Source: Penicillium oxalicum (taxonomy: Eukaryota > Ascomycota > Eurotiomycetes > Eurotiales > Aspergillaceae). From it: a stretch of 64,000 nt of DNA. The stretch lies in assembly GCF_001723175.1 (NCBI RefSeq), contig NC_064651.1, positions 2,976,001-3,040,000 on the forward strand, given 5' to 3'. Position 1 is the stretch's first letter. Each line of letters begins with the position of its first letter. The notes under the pieces were generated by a model. The model was not told where the DNA came from and did not search any database. It saw only the letters and a program-made list of their open reading frames with translations. Positions 1-10,530 of the stretch are shown one piece after another. The translations under genes and the position numbers were made by a program.

Positions 1-355
1 CCAGGGTGGCCCACCATCAATCAGCATTCGTTGATCTCGATTTCGCATCAGTTTTTGTAGGATTTCTGATTCGCAGCTTGAGCGGTGCCCTGGCCGATTG
101 TGCAGTTGACGGGTCTCTTCCTCGACTAGGAGTGTGATTCAATGCCAGCTTCACGTTCTTTGACTTGGACTGACCTTCTTGTCTCGCACGGACCAGAAAC
201 TGCCCCGAGGGCCTACGCCATCGGCCCCAGTCCAGCAAATCCAAGTCCAGCCGCCTAGCGCCAACGCCGGCATCAGCATCCGCTGAAGGGTCATTCTCCG
301 CTCCTCGACTCCCATTTCCTCTTCTTTATTCTCCCTCGCCCTCCTGTCTCACGTT
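1..355. other. upstream region of the first gene
   Basis: No supported gene. A weak open frame on the minus strand has no recognisable protein character. The last 60 bases before the first start codon are pyrimidine-rich (CT blocks around 296-350), as in many fungal promoters and leaders, so this is probably the promoter and 5' UTR of the gene starting at 356. Confidence 0.5.
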
Positions 356-1361
356 ATGGATTTCCGTCTGGTGCCCCGGGGCACCGACCGAAACTATACG
401 GGTTTCTTGACGAAGACGATCGTCTACTCAGGCACTTTGGTGCTCTTCTTAGCTGGTGAGTGAGAACCTGCCAGTTGAGCTTTCTTTTCCCACCACCCCC
501 GCGCCGTCATCACGGCTCCACCTTTCAACCACTTTAAAGCCGCCCGTGCAGGGTCCCAAGTTGCGAAAAGCACCGACTGACGAATTGACTCAACCTAGCT
601 TTTGCCTTGACTATATCTTCTATCGTGATTCCTCGATGGGTCAGTTATCACAGTGAAAAGGTAAGAAACGATGATCCAATGCCACCAGGTCCAAAGCAGG
701 ACCCTGCTGCCAAGCCAGCCCGCTCGTCAAAATCCAAACTAATCGGTTGATCCTCTCGACCATTGTAGCCTTCCCATCATTACTCCTACGGCCTTCATCG
801 ACGCTGCTCTTCGCTCACGAATACGTGCGAGCCTTTCCCTGAAAGCCAAGACTGCCATGGCGAAGACCGGTATTTCTGCTCCATGTGGCGGTCGGTCGGG
901 TTCTTGATGTCCTTTGCTGTAGTGCTTGAGGGCATGAGCATCGTCGCGTACATCATCGTGCTCGGAGGCGGGAAGCGGTTGCGCGAAAATGGATGGCGGA
1001 TTCTCAGCCTCTTGATTATCCTTTCGGCAGTGGTTCAAGCCGCCGGCATGTCTCTCGTGGTGAGTTCTGCCCCCGTATTCATCCTGGCCCGATGGAAGGA
1101 TGAGCGCCAGTGCAGAAGGTGCGAAGGCAACGGACTCGCTAAATTATCGCCATTGTAATCTTTCAACAGGCATATTTATTCGATAATGAAGATCGATTCT
1201 TCGTTGGCTGGCGTCTTGACCAATCCTGGATCTTCTGCACTATCAGTTGGTGCTTCAGTCTGGTCTGCGCGGGCGCGATCGTGATTGCGGCGCGGGTGTT
1301 GCCGTCCGAAGGAGGATACGAGCTGATCCCGGACAACGACGATTTGAGAGCGACCTTGTGA
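356..1361 (+). CDS. small four-helix membrane protein, function unknown
   Basis: Four exons join in frame: 356-455, 599-660, 769-1059 and 1170-1361, giving about 214 residues. The introns have GTGAGT or GTAAGA donors and AG acceptors. The protein has four hydrophobic segments: one near the N-terminus (TKTIVYSGTLVLFLAAFALT), one after FCSMWRSVGF, one around ILSLLIILSAVVQAAG, and a last one around WIFCTISWCFSLVCAGAIVI. Between helices 1 and 2 lies a cysteine-containing loop (RRCSSLTNTCEPF...DC...FC). A short loop with Trp and paired Cys followed by three more helices resembles the claudin/SUR7-like layout, but I cannot assign it to a named family. The continuous hydrophobic pattern across four separate exons strongly supports a real gene. 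Confidence 0.8.
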
Positions 1362-2050
1362 TGCTAGACAAGATGCCACGAGGGTCGTGAACGATACACG
1401 GAGGTTGTCTCATCAATTTGAGCACATCTCGAGTTATACCAGGGGTGAGCTGCTCCTGAAGATTCGCGTTTTTTTTTTCACCTGAAAGTAAAGCCTGCGC
1501 GCAAAAGAAGATAATGATGTCGTTTGGGATGTCCTGGTTTTTCTACCCTTTATTTTATCTCTCTTTCCGAGGGACGTTTGATCATGCGTTTGGGAATATT
1601 TTCACAACAAGCTTGCTGTGCGATTCATGCCTGTAATGTCTGCCATGCCTGATCTTTATAAGCAGCCCAATAGTCAATTTTGGCCTGTTGTCAATAATCA
1701 AATACATTTTCTGGAAGACGATGATCTGACATGATCAGTTTGGTCCGCTGGATTCTTTTGCCCGGGACACGGCCAACAATACCCAATCCACGTTGTTAGA
1801 CTTTTTTTTTCACCGGGGCGACTCAGATCGCAAGGATATCGAGACCGTGGGCTGCTGTGGACTGGAGGTACCTCGGCCTGGAATATTACGGATCGAGTCT
1901 GGCCAGCTCATACCTGGAAAAGACAAAGCACACGGAGCATTCAAGCAATACTGGTTCCGGATCTCGACACAGTCATAACATATCTCATGAATTGCTCTTG
2001 GTACATAGGAGTAGAGTCTATTTCCCCGTCAGGTCGCCGGACCTTCCCAC
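1362..2050. other. intergenic region between convergent genes
   Basis: This lies between the 3' ends of a plus-strand and a minus-strand gene. It contains T-runs near 1471-1480 and 1801-1811 and no supported coding sequence. It most likely holds the two 3' UTRs and polyadenylation signals. Confidence 0.6.
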
Positions 2051-3451
2051 CTACCACACGATCTCCTTGGCATTCAAGCCCTCGACGGCGGGAATCTGCA
2101 CCCGCAGTGCATGTCCGTAGTCACCCGCGTTCGGGGTGCGCAGCAACGTGTGAATATGGAACTTCTTCGGCTCCTCGTTATTCAAAAATACGCCCGAGTG
2201 ATGATCGAATTCGATCAAGATCACGGGACTCTGAATACGATAGTAAAACGGGTCGTCATCGGAGAAGCCGCCAATCCAGCAAAAGTACGTTTCGGCCTGG
2301 TACTGGCGAACCTGTTCCAATTTCATCGCTCGCGCCTTCGCCGGCAAATACAACAAGTACTGCTCGATGATCCCATACATCAGCTCCTTTTGCTTTGCGT
2401 CAAAGGTGGAAGCGAGAATCCCCTCATACGGAACTTCGCGGTTGTCGCGGTATGCGCCGCATACATGGCGCTGGTCATCCTTGTTCCAGCGACCCGGGGG
2501 CATGGCTGGGTCTTTCATCTGGGCAAATACGCGCGCACGGGATTGCAACTCGGTAGAGAGGGATTGCATCAGTTCCAGACCGAGCTTTTCCTCACTCTGC
2601 AAGATGCGAGTACCTGCGTAAGGACCTGCGTCGATCTCGTTGGGTTCGGCGCCTGTGAACCAGGGCGAGGCGATGATTTGACCTCGGTAGAGGAAAATGT
2701 TCAGACAGAGATGGTGGCCATAAAAGGACCAGCCCCAGGGACGGGTCGTGGAGGGTCGACCGAAGAGGACAAAGTTGTAGGAGAACTCGTTCATGACACG
2801 TGGGGATTTGACCAGTTCGCCGAGGAAATGATTGATGCGCATCGCTTTGACGGCTTTGTCGTAGCCTTCGGGGGAGAGGGTTGATTTCAAAATGTTCATC
2901 ACAGCATCCCGGATGGACGATGATACTTCGTCGAGCCGAATGCCCTTGTGTGAGAGGAGAAACTCGGGATTGGACCATGTGCGCCATTCCGGCGAATCAA
3001 TGTGATAGCAGACAGCTTCCTTTTGCTGGTTGTTTAAAAGTGTCAAGAATGATTGCGTCGCATCGACAATCTGTCCGATGGGCACACTCTCATCTTGCAA
3101 TGGGAACAGATCGGAGCGCACTTTGCCTATACGTCGGCGAAGATAGCAATTTATCGCGTCAGTCGTCTGTATTGCCTTGATCCATTTCCAAAGACGGGAC
3201 TGAAAGCGCATATCGGAAGTTTTTCCCTTACCGTCATTCGTGATACCCTTGAAGGGTTCCTGGAGAAGGTCCAGCCAGTGCATGTACAAAGCATGTAGCC
3301 ATGGCGGCTGCTTTTGTGTCTTGAAGGCATGTGCATATTCATGCGCGTCCTGGGTGCACATTGTTTGAAACCGCGGGAGGGTCAAGTCCGGCAAATACTG
3401 ACGGTACTCGCCCGTGGGCTCTTCCAGTGCGGCATCCTTTGTGTGTGTCAT
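2051..3451 (-). CDS. DUF3500 family protein
   Basis: A single uninterrupted frame of 466 residues starts at an ATG (MTHTKDAALEEP). The family signature is visible mid-protein: a VLFGRPSTTRPWGWSFYGHH stretch followed by LNIFLYRGQIIASPWFTGAEPNEID. A C-terminal part has FDHHSGVFLNNEEPKKFHIH and RTPNAGDYG. These blocks are typical of DUF3500 proteins, found in bacteria and fungi, for which no reaction is established to my knowledge. Conserved His pairs (GHH, DHHSG, HIH) could bind a metal or act in catalysis; that is inference. No signal peptide or membrane segment is obvious, so it is probably cytosolic. It is divergent from the cupin gene that follows and shares a 1.1-kb promoter region with it, suggesting possible co-regulation. 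Confidence 0.85.
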   Translation of the reverse strand: MTHTKDAALEEPTGEYRQYLPDLTLPRFQTMCTQDAHEYAHAFKTQKQPPWLHALYMHWLDLLQEPFKGITNDGKGKTSDMRFQSRLWKWIKAIQTTDAINCYLRRRIGKVRSDLFPLQDESVPIGQIVDATQSFLTLLNNQQKEAVCYHIDSPEWRTWSNPEFLLSHKGIRLDEVSSSIRDAVMNILKSTLSPEGYDKAVKAMRINHFLGELVKSPRVMNEFSYNFVLFGRPSTTRPWGWSFYGHHLCLNIFLYRGQIIASPWFTGAEPNEIDAGPYAGTRILQSEEKLGLELMQSLSTELQSRARVFAQMKDPAMPPGRWNKDDQRHVCGAYRDNREVPYEGILASTFDAKQKELMYGIIEQYLLYLPAKARAMKLEQVRQYQAETYFCWIGGFSDDDPFYYRIQSPVILIEFDHHSGVFLNNEEPKKFHIHTLLRTPNAGDYGHALRVQIPAVEGLNAKEIVW

Positions 3452-4577
3452 GCTTGGAGTGAAGATAGTATCTTATATGGCCGAGAAGAACCTTGTCATT
3501 TAAGCTGATTGAGCTCTAATGGAGAGGAGCCCACCCTTTATTAGGTGAAGGTACGAAGACTGAAATTATCGACTACTGGAAGAAGACTTGAGTGCTCAGT
3601 TATATTTCGTCGTCCCTTTGCAGTTCGGACCGTCCGAGTCCCCACACCAACTGCTCGCGCGGCATCCCCACGCTTGTGGGGCCTGTGGGTGAGGTTTCTT
3701 CCGACCGAACTGGGTGCAACACGGAGGACATTCAACGGGCATGATCGGTAGCAAACAGCGATCTGGAGACAAGTGAGATGCAAGAGATTCTGTCCCGCAT
3801 AGGTAGTACGTACCCCACGGAGAACGTTTGCACCATGGGAAGGAGTAGCATGGGACAATCAGGTCGTTCCTGTACCGACGCGACGAGCAAGAGAAAATGA
3901 ACAAGGGACGAAAATGGACATGGCATGCTTTTTCATGACAAGTCAAACAATCGAATTGGAAACAAATTGGAAACTGACTGCTTAGCCAAGAGTTCCTTCT
4001 GGACTCGGGAGCAGCTCCGAGTGCCCGGCCAATGTCTTTGGATCCATCTGCACAAGCCATTGATTCTGTCCAACGCTTCTCCAACAATAATCTCATTGGA
4101 GCTGCTATGACATAGATCTGGCGAGAGTTCTATGATTATTTGATCTGGCAGGCATCGACGACTGGCGAGGAGCGCAATCTCGATTTGAGAAGCAATACAA
4201 CGGCCGAGTTCGGCACTCGACTTGCCGAGCCAACTTTGCATGCATCCATTGGTCTGGGGCTTCAACAATTAAACTACTAGTAGGGCCAAGGCTTTAAGTC
4301 TCGTGGATGGAAATTGCCAATCTGTTTCTGCGCGAGTCAAGGGAAGCCCTGCAAAGGAAATCGTATGCTGTGATTGATCCTCCCCCAGTGAGTAAGCGGT
4401 AGACTCGGAAATTCCGAACGTCAATACCCCGCTGTCGGCAACGGGCGTACTGCGTCGGCCCGGCAGCTCCAACCATAATGTCGAGGAGGGGTTTATAATG
4501 CATGTCATTCTCATACATCCTCAAGCACAGTCCGCACACTTTCTTGTGTGAATAACTTGCGTACATTAACAAGCACA
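3452..4577. promoter_or_regulatory. shared region between divergent DUF3500 and cupin genes
   Basis: About 1.1 kb separates two divergent start codons. I find no convincing exon on either strand; several open frames of 60-166 codons overlap each other and lack protein character. Most likely a bidirectional promoter. I could not identify binding sites with confidence. Confidence 0.5.
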
Positions 4578-5719
4578 ATGGCATTCCCATTTTCCGATCA
4601 ACCTCCCGCCCAGCGGGTACCATACGCCATTCCTCAGCTCGAGGGAGAGCGCATCACAATTCCTGGCAGCAAAGGCGTGTTTCGCATCTTGACTTCTTCC
4701 AAACAAACCAATGGCCTGATGGCTGTCTTTCAGAGCGGTGCCACGGTCTCGGATGCACCTGGCTTCCATTATCACGAGAAAGCTCATGATGTTTTCTTGG
4801 TGACCAAAGGTTTCTTGAAATTATGGAACGGCCCTCAATGTCGGATCTTGGGGCCTGGAGACTTTGCATATATTCCTCCCGTCAGTTCAACCATCACTTC
4901 TCTTCCTCAACATTGTACTGCCGACATATTCATATATAGACGAAAATTTTGCTGATGAACTCTCGTTTCTAGACTGTGATTCATAATCCTGAAATGGTTG
5001 GCCCACATACCGAGCTACAGGGCCTCATCACCCCTGGAGACTGGGTGGATTTCTTCCGTTACGTGTCGGAGCCCTTTGAGGGTATCCTGGTCCCCGAGAC
5101 CGATGACCGCGACCTCAAATCTCTTTTGATCCCCAAGGTCATGGCTGCCAAGGGCAAGTTCGATGTGGTCTTCCAGCCGCACTATGTCCCGCCCGAGGTG
5201 AGCGACTGGACCAAGGAGGATGAGAAGTTGCCCGAAGGGAATCAGGGATATTTCCTTCGTGCCAACACAGGTCCACGGTGGATGTTGGGAGGAGTGATGT
5301 CGCGGCCATTTGTGACGACCAAACAGAGCGCCGGAGTGTGTGCGATTTCCAGCATCGAGTCGTCCAAGGATTACGGCGACACCGTGTTCTCGCAACCCAT
5401 GACGTTTGAGTCTGTGGATCACTGTTTCTGTGTGATGGAGGGTAAATTGAAGGTGACCCTGAATGGTTCCGGAGAAGGGATCTTCCATGAAGGCGAGACG
5501 GTTGTCATTCCCGCCGGCCAAGCGTTCTCGCTCGGCTTTGAGAGCAAATATGTGAAGGTGCACTCTTTCGCCGATGGAGACGGGATTGAGTCGCTGATCC
5601 ATCGGGCCGGTGGGCAAATTGATCAAGTCGTGCTGCCGGACCAAGCACCAGCTCATGATGCGTCAAGGATTGCGGCAGTGGCACAAGAATTGAAAATTAC
5701 ACTGCAGGAATCGCGCTAA
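4578..5719 (+). CDS. bicupin, quercetin 2,3-dioxygenase-like
   Basis: Two exons, 4578-4880 and 4973-5719, join in frame to give 349 residues, the usual size of fungal quercetin dioxygenases. The N-terminal cupin carries the metal motif GFHYHEKAHD at about residues 62-71 (His64, His66) and a later His in TVIHNPE near residue 105, just after the splice junction. In Aspergillus quercetinase the third ligand is a Glu; here Asp71 takes that position. The second cupin (about residues 240-310) has the fold signature, with GEGIFHEGETVVIPAG, but no HxH pair, so only one metal site is expected. Known family members open flavonols or related enol compounds with O2. The actual substrate is unknown. No secretion signal is seen, unlike classical secreted quercetinase. 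It lies between DUF3500 and a Zn2Cys6 regulator, in a cluster-like block. Confidence 0.8.
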
Positions 5720-6384
5720 AAGACGCCCGTATGTTATCATCCAAACTCCATTCGTCGTTGACATAGAATAGTTGGTCAGAGCCAGATATCGTTGCTTAAT
5801 AGGATTCATCTGTTTGTCTCAATCGGCAGTTATAGTTTCACCATCGTTGTAGTGTACCAGACGGCAATCTAGTGAGATCAGATACAAAGTGGTGCATGTG
5901 TCGATAGCAACCCTCTCTGTACCGATTATCATGTGCCAATGGAAATGCTGACCTGCTACCTGCCAAGGTAGTAGTAGCATTGTTAAAATTCAGCCATCAG
6001 ACCTTTGGGAGGGGAAAGAAAAGATAGTCCGGTTTACTGTCCTCCAAGCCTGAACTTGTGCCACGCTTGTCTGTACGCTAGACCGTCCAGGCCGTTTGGC
6101 CCCATGAGAGCAAAAGGCGCTCTCGTTCGAGGGTGACGTCCTGATTGGTTCCCCGGATTCCTACGCAGCGAGATCCTTTGCGGGGGGCAGCATCACGTGG
6201 CGCTAGGACGCCGAATTGCCAAGCGTGCGATCGTCCGGAATTTCCGAGCACTGCCATTCATCTCATCTTTCATTTCATCAAAAGCACGGCTGTTCGATCA
6301 CACGCTCATTACAACATACCATCTTGTATTCGGATCTCAGGGTCAGTCACGCAGGATGTTTGAATAAGGCGACATCAAAAGAGC
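5720..6384. other. 3' UTR of cupin gene and promoter of the transcription factor gene
   Basis: No supported gene. The region includes a short run of repeated TAG trinucleotides near 5970-5978. The last 150 bases form the likely promoter and leader of the Zn2Cys6 gene. Confidence 0.5.
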
Positions 6385-9022
6385 ATGTCACCACCGGCTG
6401 TAAACACTCCCGCAACCAAGCGGACAAAACGACCTCGCGCCGCTCAAGCGTGCGATCGCTGCAGAACGAAGAAGTACAAATGCGACGAGCAATATCCTTG
6501 TTCACATTGTAAAAGTGGGGTTTGAGATAAGCCACCGAGGGTGGAAATTGGACAAAAATGCTAACAGATGGATAGAGAGTCGATTAGATTGCGTATATCA
6601 AGGCAACTATCGAGAACGGGAGAGCAATCGATCCGCTAGGTAAGCTAAGCATCCTCCCACGCTTGTCACGGGCTCGTCTGCAAATCTTGAAACAAGATTC
6701 CTTGATCAGGGTATTTGCTGCATGTCAATCATTGCAACGCCAGGACTGACCTCTTTCTTTTCAGCTATGTTGCTGATCTTGAAAAGAGAGTGGAGGAGCT
6801 GGCCTCAAAGCTGCGCAATGCCGAGGCACAGATACAAACAGCATCTCCACAATCACAGGACCAGTTAGGAAGAATGCATCGAGCGCCAACAGTTCTTGAA
6901 AATACGCCAATTTCATTGCCTCAAACAGGGTCAACGCCTCGAGAGACAGCCAGGCTGCCTGTAGCGACGACACATGAAGATTCGGCGGAGAGCGCTGATG
7001 ACGAAATCAAGGAGTTGAACCATCATACCAACGGAATCGAGTTTTATGGCAGTACTTCTTCTGCTGCAATACTTGGTCATCTGAAAAAGGCCAAGGAGCC
7101 CAGGAGCTATGAGGATCCCTCCCCTCGAGTGGCGAACTTCTCACTGATCTCTACGCTACACAACCCAAGCTTCTCTCCGTCATGTTCTACGGGGATAGTC
7201 ACTGCAATTGATCAGCACAACTATTACTTCGACGTGGCTTACGTCTTCATGAACGGATATTTTGAAAACATTCATTTCATTCATCCTTTCATCGACAAGG
7301 AGTCTTTTCTGCTTCGTGCAAATGATCTTTGGTTCAACCGAACACAAGCGCACGAACCTAGTTTCATTGCTCTTTACTTGAGTGTTCTATCCTTTGGCGC
7401 GCTGGTACGCGTTTGGGACGAAGATAAGCTGGCTGGTCTGGGCCGGTTTGAATGGAGTCGAAAATTGTTTGGTGAAGCGCAGGCGTATCTCAACCATCTT
7501 CGATTCTCAAATGACCTTGAAACCGTGCAGTGTCTCTACATGATGGTACAGGATGACACTCCTATTCTAGGGAAACCCAAGCTGACATTTTGAAGGCTAA
7601 GATTTGTCAAAATGAGCTGAATCCAAATTGTAAGTGAAATATCACGCACAGAGCCGGGGTCGTGCAAAATTGCAAAATTGCGAGAATTCTGACGTGCTGC
7701 AGTGGCGTATATGTATTTGGGTCTTGCAGTTCGCACCTGTCTCTCAGCAGGGTTCAATCGTGAAGTCGAGTGCCCCAAGGATCCACGATCGAACTGGATT
7801 TCGAAAACTTGGTGGTGAGTCGATCGCTTGATCAGACTTTCTGATATTGGAGACTAACGCTCTTCGGCGTACAGGGGCATATTCTCGCTAGAAATGTACG
7901 AAAGACAGCTGTTCCAAAAAAGTATCCCTAGGCATAAGTTGGAAAGCGTCAAGTGAGCTGACCGTGTCCTAGCGAACTGAGCTTTTCGGTCGGACGGCCA
8001 GACACACTTGGCATGGACGAATATCACAATCGGGCTTTCCCCGACCGGGACGACTCTGAATATGCGATCATTTCCTGGATGGTCGATTTTGCCCAAATCA
8101 TACGTCGCGTATCTGTCCAGATCTATCACTCTCGCATTACGCTTCAAGAGAAGCTTCACACCGCCCTTCAGATCGAGGCGGAGATGGATCGCTGGCTAGC
8201 AAGGCTGCCTGACCGAATCAAACCAGATATCGACCCAAATAGGGCTTCACGCCCGGCGCTTCGTGACCCAAAGTGGGCGAGGAGGCAGCGTCTGGTATTA
8301 GGAATAAGTGAGAGAGATCCTGGCACCCTCGGTATATGCGGGACAACTGACGCATCTCGGTTTTTTTATTAGGATACTACAACGTAAAAATGCTGTTGTT
8401 CCGCCCATTTCTCAGTCATTTCACCCGCAAACTGCGGCATCCTCCGAATGAACTGGAGGAGACCATCTCTAAGTGTTTGGATGCAGCCATGAAGACGATT
8501 GAAGTCATCTATGATATCTATCGAGTTCACACATTCTTCCGATGCTGGTAAGCGCATTCTTCCAGTTGTTCGTGCCATCCCCAACGCTAATGTGTTGCGA
8601 CCTCCCCTAGGTGGTACAACACCACTTATGTTATGTTCGCCACATCTACCCTCCTCCTTCCCATGTCGAAATTGGGCATGTGTGCCGAGACTATTCCTCT
8701 TTTGCGATCCGTTGAGACTGGAGTGGAAATACTCGAATCGATGGATGAATCGGTGGTCGCTCGCAAATCGGTGGAGATCATCCGACAGTACCTCCGCGAC
8801 TTCCGCGCCTCCGGCCAGCAACCAGCCGCGTCCGTAGCCGGTGCTTCCACCGGGGAGCCCGCCGTTCCTCTGGAAACCGGACAAGGTACTGGTCCAACTC
8901 AGACCACAAGCTTTGAAATTCCGGAGTGGGCCTACGGATTCGGTTTTCCTGACTACTCCTTCGAAGGAATCGCTCGGCTTTTTGATGACATTGGCGGCCT
9001 GCCTATGCTTGATGGAGATTGA
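6385..9022 (+). CDS. Zn2Cys6 fungal transcription factor
   Basis: Nine exons can be joined in frame (6385-6514, 6576-6639, 6765-7545, 7596-7629, 7703-7814, 7875-7895, 7973-8307, 8373-8547, 8611-9022), giving about 687 residues. The binuclear zinc cluster starts at residue 23: CDRC, RTKKYKC, DEQYPC, SHC, with the sixth Cys in RLDC encoded after the first intron. That intron has an alternative splice pair (6520-6577) that would add one residue. A short coiled coil, YVADLEKRVEELASKLRNAE, follows as the dimerisation element. The middle region carries the fungal-specific transcription factor domain (PF04082 type), including FIHPFIDKESF, the WWGIFSLE block and SFSVGRPD. The protein should act in the nucleus. 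Its position between the cupin and GST genes makes it the likely local regulator of the block. Confidence 0.88.
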
Positions 9023-9575
9023 CTAGTGTCACTAAAAAGCAGTCCTTGAAATCCATAAACCGAATCTTGAAATCAAAGATTCTATCGAGGCGGTTCTTTG
9101 GGACCGCACAGGTGAGGCTGCGCCCAGGAGTTGCTCTGGTCTTCCCACGTGAGAAAACGGTGAGGACGCGCGGTCTCCACTGTGTGTTTTGAGCCTCCCC
9201 CCGCTATCTTTGCGTACCACAAAAGACCCTGCCAGCACGGCCGACTTGTAAGATCATCGGCCCACAGCTCTTTCTCGGCATCGCGCGGGGACAAAGTGTG
9301 GCCCTAAGGAATAGTGCCTAAATCAATTTACGTCACTGCCTGCAGCCATTTCTCAAGTCGGATATTGCCCATGGGCTCGACCTCGGCTTGCGCATGCGGG
9401 ACATATATAGTCGTTGAAGCCCGTAAATTGTGAAACTTCCATTTACACAGTTTCATCCTCCCTGAGGCTCGCACCTACAAGGTATCTGCTCTCTGCTCGC
9501 AGTAAACAACACGCGCATCACTCAATTCCAGCAATCCGTCCGATTTCTTTTTGTTTTTGACTCTTGCGCGACAGA
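9023..9575. other. promoter region of the GST gene
   Basis: No gene is supported. It holds the 3' end of the transcription factor transcript and the promoter of the GST gene, including a TATA-like element (listed separately). Confidence 0.55.
9402..9409 (+). promoter_or_regulatory. TATA-like element upstream of GST gene
   Basis: CATATATA lies about 170 bases upstream of the GST start codon. It is followed by a pyrimidine-containing leader. The position suits a TATA box plus a roughly 100-base 5' UTR, but this is inferred from sequence and spacing only. Confidence 0.4.
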
Positions 9576-10292
9576 ATGCCGCTCACCCTCCATCATATGG
9601 GTCTTTCCCAGTCCGAGCGCATCATTTGGCTCGCTGAAGAACTTGGACTGGACTACAAATTGGTTCATCACAAGAGGGACCCTCTTTTTGCTCCCAAATC
9701 TATTAAAGATCTTCATCCCGCCGGTACGGCTCCGGTCATGGAAGATGACCCGTCTCCCGTCACTCAATCTCGCGTAGTGCTCGCGGAATCGGGCGCTATT
9801 GTCGACTACATCATCGCGGTACACGGAAAAGGCCAGCTTGCACAGACCCCACAAGATGGTGTCGCGTACCCGAGCTATCTCGAATGGTACCACTTTGCCA
9901 ACGGGTCCCTCCAGCCAGCCATGTTGCGCTTGTTCTCTTCCCGAATGTCCGGCGCGGATCCCAACTCGCCGACCGTGGCAATGAACGCGAAGAAATGGGA
10001 ACATCTCCTCTCCATGGTGGAGAACAGGCTCGCAGAGACAGGAGCTTATCTGGCCGGCGACAAGCTGACGGCGGCAGATGTTATGACGGTGTTCACTTTG
10101 ACTACAATGAGAGGCTTTTGTCCCGTGGAGTTCGACACGAAGAACCACGCGAGTGTTCTGGCATACTTGAAGCGTATTGGCGAGCGACCGGCGTATCGCA
10201 AAGCCATGGAGCTCTGTGAGGGCAAGGACTTTGTCCCCATCTTAGGTCCCAAAGCCGAGCTATTTCCTTTGTTGAAGGCATTTAACAAATAG
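9576..10292 (+). CDS. glutathione S-transferase
   Basis: An intronless frame of 238 residues starts at ATG 9576 (MPLTLHHMGLSQSERIIWLAEELGL). The N-terminal thioredoxin-like domain has the GST pattern: short strand, SQSERIIW helix, then LHPAGTAPVMED with the cis-Pro and ESGAIVDYI, which contacts the glutathione gamma-glutamyl group. The C-terminal helical domain contains YLAGDKLTAADVM, the usual N-capping/Asp motif. Similar fungal proteins conjugate glutathione to electrophiles or act as isomerases or etherases on aromatic intermediates; they are cytosolic. It follows the Zn2Cys6 gene on the same strand and faces the FAD monooxygenase. In this context a role in handling a reactive oxidation product is plausible but unproven. 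Confidence 0.9.
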   Translation: MPLTLHHMGLSQSERIIWLAEELGLDYKLVHHKRDPLFAPKSIKDLHPAGTAPVMEDDPSPVTQSRVVLAESGAIVDYIIAVHGKGQLAQTPQDGVAYPSYLEWYHFANGSLQPAMLRLFSSRMSGADPNSPTVAMNAKKWEHLLSMVENRLAETGAYLAGDKLTAADVMTVFTLTTMRGFCPVEFDTKNHASVLAYLKRIGERPAYRKAMELCEGKDFVPILGPKAELFPLLKAFNK

Positions 10293-10530
10293 GCAAATGA
10301 CCTCTGAGAAAGTCCAGGGCAGACCTGATCTGATTACTTCTCTGTCTTCTTACTTCTAATGTACAGAATGAGGTAGTATATCGAGTAAAATTGTAGTTTT
10401 GGGGGAAGGAAACTACTGTACTTCGTGGTCACCATCCTACCGGGCACAAATCGTACTCTTGAAATATCTTGGCTGATCTTCCCTACAGGGGTTATTCCCC
10501 TGCATCCATCAAGGGCGAACATTGAATGAT

